From the NCBI GenBank assembly GCA_023255965.1, contig JAGDWE010000072.1, positions 1 through 7,439 of the forward strand: a DNA stretch of 7,439 nucleotides, in the 5' to 3' direction. Position numbers and translations under genes: made by a program. This stretch comes from Desulfurococcales archaeon. Lineage in GTDB: Archaea; Thermoproteota; Thermoprotei_A; Sulfolobales; NBVN01. The notes below the pieces were generated by a model that saw only the letters and a program-made list of their open reading frames with translations, was not told where the DNA came from and made no database searches. Shown in pieces: positions 5,417-7,439 of this stretch (its first letter is position 1; each line of letters opens with the position of its first letter).

Positions 5417-6473
5417 TGGTGTATGCGATGATTTAGGATGCTGGGTTGGTGAACTACCTTTAGGATGCAGATTATGCATGGATGGGCTTAAGACCGTAAT
5501 CTTCATCACCGGCCTATGTGCTGATAGATGTTATTACTGTCCAATATCAAATGAGAGAAGGAGTGTAGATGTAGTATATGTCAACGAAGTTAATCTACAT
5601 AATCCTGAGGATTTTAAGGCTCTCGAATTGGAGATCATAGCGTCCGGTTCTAAGGGGGCTGGAATTACAGGTGGGGACCCCTTACTAGTATATGGTAGGT
5701 TAGTTAAGTACGTAGCTAGATTGAAGAGGGTGTTCGGCGATAAATTCCACATACACGTATATACGTCAGGGACCCAAGCGCGTACCAATATGTTTAAGGA
5801 ATTAAGTGATATAGGTCTAGATGAGATAAGGTTCCATATAGTCTCTAAGGATACGTGGCGGGCTATTGAACATGCTTTAAAATACGATATGGACGTAGTT
5901 ATTGAAGTTCCAGCTATACCTAATTCTAAGGAGTGGTTGTTGAGCTTAATTCTAAAGGCCGAAGAATTAGGGGTTGAGTACGTAAATATTAATGAACTTG
6001 AGGTAAGCGAATCGAATTATGAAGCATTAATTATGAGGGGGTTTAAATTCGATTATAATGGAGTTGCAGTTGTAGGCAGCGAGTCAGTGGCTTTAGAGAC
6101 CCTTAGACTTGTTGATGAGCTGGGAGTTAAGGTCAATGTACATTACTGTCCATCAGTATTCAAAGATAGATACCAGCTTAGAAGGAGGTTATTAAGGAGG
6201 GGTTTAAGGACTAAGTATATATTTGAGGAATTATCCGATGGCTTGGTTAGGTGGATAAGGATCAACAAGGAGTCCTGCAGGGATATAATCAACTACGTGT
6301 TAATGGATATGGTTATAGATGGTGGTGGTTATTACCTTATAAACCCTAAATTAGTAAGTAAGTTAAGTCTTTCAGGATGTAATGGAGAACTTATCGAGGC
6401 CTATCCAACTAGCGGGAGGCCCTACATTAGTTTAACGCCGTTGAACTATCAGACAGCCTTGATTATATTATAA
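5403..6473 (+). CDS. Radical SAM protein resembling COG2108 (PFL-activase-related, function unknown)
   Basis: A [4Fe-4S] radical-SAM enzyme: C39-x3-C43-x2-C46 (GLCADRCYYCPIS) binds the cluster, and GITGGDPL (87-94) is the SAM-amino-group motif. The barrel strands continue through FHIHVYTSG (115-123) and LDEIRFHIVS (139-148). The leader before the cluster, LPLGCRLCMDGLKTVIFITG, and the later VHYCPSVFKDRYQLRRRL block are what I recall as signatures of the archaeal COG2108 group. That group is related to pyruvate-formate-lyase activases, and its substrate is unknown to me. Four extra cysteines (8, 13, 22, 25) precede the cluster and might bind zinc or a second cluster. The C-terminal ~80 residues form a small accessory domain. 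The start is ambiguous: TTG 5403 has GGAGG nine bases upstream, while ATG 5409 overlaps the upstream stop as ATGATTAA. It is coupled to the 173-residue protein gene. Confidence 0.82.
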   Translation: MRMINGVCDDLGCWVGELPLGCRLCMDGLKTVIFITGLCADRCYYCPISNERRSVDVVYVNEVNLHNPEDFKALELEIIASGSKGAGITGGDPLLVYGRLVKYVARLKRVFGDKFHIHVYTSGTQARTNMFKELSDIGLDEIRFHIVSKDTWRAIEHALKYDMDVVIEVPAIPNSKEWLLSLILKAEELGVEYVNINELEVSESNYEALIMRGFKFDYNGVAVVGSESVALETLRLVDELGVKVNVHYCPSVFKDRYQLRRRLLRRGLRTKYIFEELSDGLVRWIRINKESCRDIINYVLMDMVIDGGGYYLINPKLVSKLSLSGCNGELIEAYPTSGRPYISLTPLNYQTALIIL

Positions 6474-6490
6474 ATATATGTAATATATGT
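6474..6490 (+). repeat. Direct repeat ATATATGT x2 upstream of thi4
   Basis: ATATATGT occurs at 6474-6481 and again at 6483-6490, a nine-base period. It starts directly after the radical-SAM stop codon and ends about ten bases before the likely TATA box of thi4. It may be an operator for thiamine-dependent control, or plain A/T-rich spacer. Confidence 0.3.
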
Positions 6491-6496
6491 GTAAAA

Positions 6497-6533
6497 TATT
6501 TTTAAACCATAGTTAAATATGTTTTTGGTGATC
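6497..6533 (+). promoter_or_regulatory. Promoter and strong ribosome-binding site of thi4
   Basis: ATATTTTTAAACC at 6497-6509 is a plausible TATA box about 34 bases before the ATG. GGTGATC at 6527-6533 is a seven-base match to the complement of the archaeal 16S 3' end and sits two bases before ATG 6536. This shows that thi4 is expressed from its own signals even though it follows the radical-SAM gene by only 62 bases. Confidence 0.55.
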
Positions 6534-6535
6534 AA

Positions 6536-7312
6536 ATGAGTTTTGAAAGCAGGATCTCTAAGCTAATATTCGAATATACCATGAGGGATTGGCTTGAGAA
6601 CATAGTTAGCTGTGATGTGGTGATCGTTGGTGCGGGCCCGTCGGGCCTGACAGCGGCTAGGTACTTAGCACGGAACGGCCTTAAAGTAGTTGTATTTGAG
6701 AGGAGGTTAAGCTTTGGTGGCGGTATAGGCGGTGGAGGCATGTTACTCCATAAAATACTAATTGAATCTGATGCGAAATCGATAGCTGATGAATTCGGGA
6801 TTAAGTGTTTAAAAGTCGGTGATGGCCTGTACGTGGTCGATTCTTCAGAGCTTATGGCTAAGTTAGCTGCTGGGGCTATAGATGCGGGTGCTAAGATAAT
6901 CCATGGCGTTCAAGTTGAGGATGTAATATTCAGGGATAACCCGCTAAGAATATGCGGAGTTGCGATACAGTGGTCGGCTGTCGCGCTTTCAGGACTTCAC
7001 GTAGATCCATTATTCGTGGAATCTAAGGCAGTAGTAGATGCAACAGGCCATGCCGCTGAAGTGGTGTCAGTAGTTGCGAGGAAGATACCTGAGCTAAACC
7101 TTAGAGTAATTGGTGAGAAATCAGCGTATGCTGAGGTAAGTGAGAAATTAGTTGTTGAGAAGACAGGTAAGTTGATCCCAGGACTCTACGTAGCTGGTAT
7201 GTCCGTAGCTGCAGTACATGGACTTCCCAGGATGGGGCCCATATTCGGCGGCATGATGCTTTCAGGGAAGAAGGTAGCTGAGGAGATAATTAAGGACTTT
7301 AAACGCATTTAA
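6536..7312 (+). CDS. thi4: Thiamine thiazole synthase, Thi4 family, archaeal sulfide-using type
   Basis: Makes the thiazole precursor of thiamine from NAD and glycine; in archaeal homologues free sulfide supplies the sulfur with Fe(II). At 258 residues it has archaeal length. The dinucleotide motif VVIVGAGPSGLTAARYLA (28-45) is followed by FERRLSFGGGIGGGGML (54-70), ELMAKLAAGAIDAGAKI, and GVAIQWSAVALSGLHVDPLF (141-160). H155 in GLHVDPL occupies the place of the yeast Thi4 cysteine that gives up its sulfur, so this is expected to be a multi-turnover enzyme rather than a suicide one. VDATGH (167-172) and PGLYVAGMSVAAVHGLPRMGPIFGGMMLSG (215-244) are the conserved C-terminal blocks. ATG 6536 is supported by the GGTGATC site. 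Some archaeal members are described as ribose-1,5-bisphosphate isomerases, but the HVDPL block favours thiazole synthesis. No other thiamine gene is in the window. Confidence 0.9.
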   Translation: MSFESRISKLIFEYTMRDWLENIVSCDVVIVGAGPSGLTAARYLARNGLKVVVFERRLSFGGGIGGGGMLLHKILIESDAKSIADEFGIKCLKVGDGLYVVDSSELMAKLAAGAIDAGAKIIHGVQVEDVIFRDNPLRICGVAIQWSAVALSGLHVDPLFVESKAVVDATGHAAEVVSVVARKIPELNLRVIGEKSAYAEVSEKLVVEKTGKLIPGLYVAGMSVAAVHGLPRMGPIFGGMMLSGKKVAEEIIKDFKRI

Positions 7313-7439
7313 TGAGTAATTTTACACAATATAGGATTTTGTCAAGGGGGTACGTAACTCCGGTCCTAACTCCCGGTGGGAAGTGGGAAGGAGCCCAGGA
7401 TGCGGGGTCTCCCCACGGCGATGATCCCGAGGCTCCGAT
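7312..7439 (+). CDS. Open frame truncated by window edge, possible TnpB-like tail or new gene
   Basis: ATG 7312 overlaps the last base of the thi4 stop codon (TAATGA) and opens 42 codons to the window end. The product begins MSNFTQYRILSRGYVTP and continues with a Gly/Pro/Asp-rich stretch (GGKWEGAQDAGSPHGDD) that is unlike a folded enzyme start. The composition turns sharply GC-rich after about 7345. Such Gly/Pro/charged tails occur where archaeal TnpB reading frames run through the structured right end of their element, so this may be transposon-derived sequence read by chance from a thi4-proximal ATG. A true downstream gene cannot be excluded from this fragment. Confidence 0.25.
   Translation, partial: MSNFTQYRILSRGYVTPVLTPGGKWEGAQDAGSPHGDDPEAP
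7390..7436 (+). ncRNA. GC-rich nested stem-loop, candidate structured RNA (possibly omega-RNA-like)
   Basis: Three nested complementary pairs can be read: GGAGCC (7390-7395) with GGCTCC (7431-7436), GGAT (7398-7401) with ATCC (7424-7427), and GGGG (7404-7407) with CCCC (7411-7414) around a TCT loop. The segment is far richer in G+C than the genes around it, as functional RNAs of thermophiles are. The family is not recognised. The stem could continue past the window. An IS200/IS605 right-end/omega RNA scaffold is the favoured guess, given the other ends in this window. Confidence 0.35.

Noticed and set aside
5534..5788. Minus-strand open frame across the radical-SAM cluster region
   Set aside because: Antisense to conserved catalytic motifs and without family resemblance.
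6532..6741. Minus-strand open frame over the thi4 start
   Set aside because: Its Pro-rich start is the reverse of the Gly-rich FAD motif, so it is a shadow of thi4.
7340..7439. Start of SRP RNA, RNase P RNA, 16S rRNA or a C/D box RNA
   Set aside because: I could not find the conserved blocks of any of these (no GAGGAAAGTCC-type RNase P motif, no clear SRP helix 8 loop, no proper C and D boxes), so only a generic structured-RNA call is kept.
1..7439. CRISPR array or tRNA gene
   Set aside because: No regularly spaced repeats and no cloverleaf with GGTTCRANTC-type T-arm was seen on either strand.

Overview
The window looks like archaeal chromosome, most likely a thermophilic Thermoproteota (crenarchaeal) genome close to the Thermoproteales. 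The reasons are the archaeal-type inositol-1-phosphate synthase, the Thi4 thiazole synthase with His in place of the sulfur-donating Cys, the archaeal radical-SAM protein resembling COG2108, A/T-rich TATA boxes about 25-45 bases ahead of start codons, GGTGAT ribosome-binding sites, short leaders and tight spacing. The genus is not decided by what is visible.

Layout from left to right: the window opens in what appears to be the tail and right end of an IS200/IS605-type (tnpB) element, which ends inside the last codons of ino1 (minus strand). ino1 is divergent from a small PadR-like regulator gene (plus strand). The regulator is followed by a decayed reading frame and a solo copy of the transposon-end hairpin. 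A cytosolic M28-type metallopeptidase gene (minus) then stands divergent from a family III (CaiB/Frc-type) CoA-transferase gene (plus). The intergenic region after the CoA-transferase holds two oppositely oriented copies of the same hairpin family. Next comes a two-gene operon, a helical His/Cys-rich protein of unknown function overlapping a COG2108-like radical-SAM protein, and then thi4 with its own promoter and a strong ribosome-binding site. The last ~125 bases are GC-rich, can fold into nested stems, and may be another transposon-related RNA or tail, or the start of a further gene.

Functionally this is mostly chromosomal metabolism: inositol phosphate for lipids or compatible solutes, thiamine thiazole, peptide turnover and CoA-ester chemistry. 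It is peppered with short IS200/IS605-like 3'-end hairpins that sit at gene ends. The least-understood item is the 173-residue protein plus radical-SAM pair. The most unusual structural signal is the recurring hairpin family, one copy of which supplies the ino1 stop codon. No CRISPR array, tRNA or rRNA was seen.
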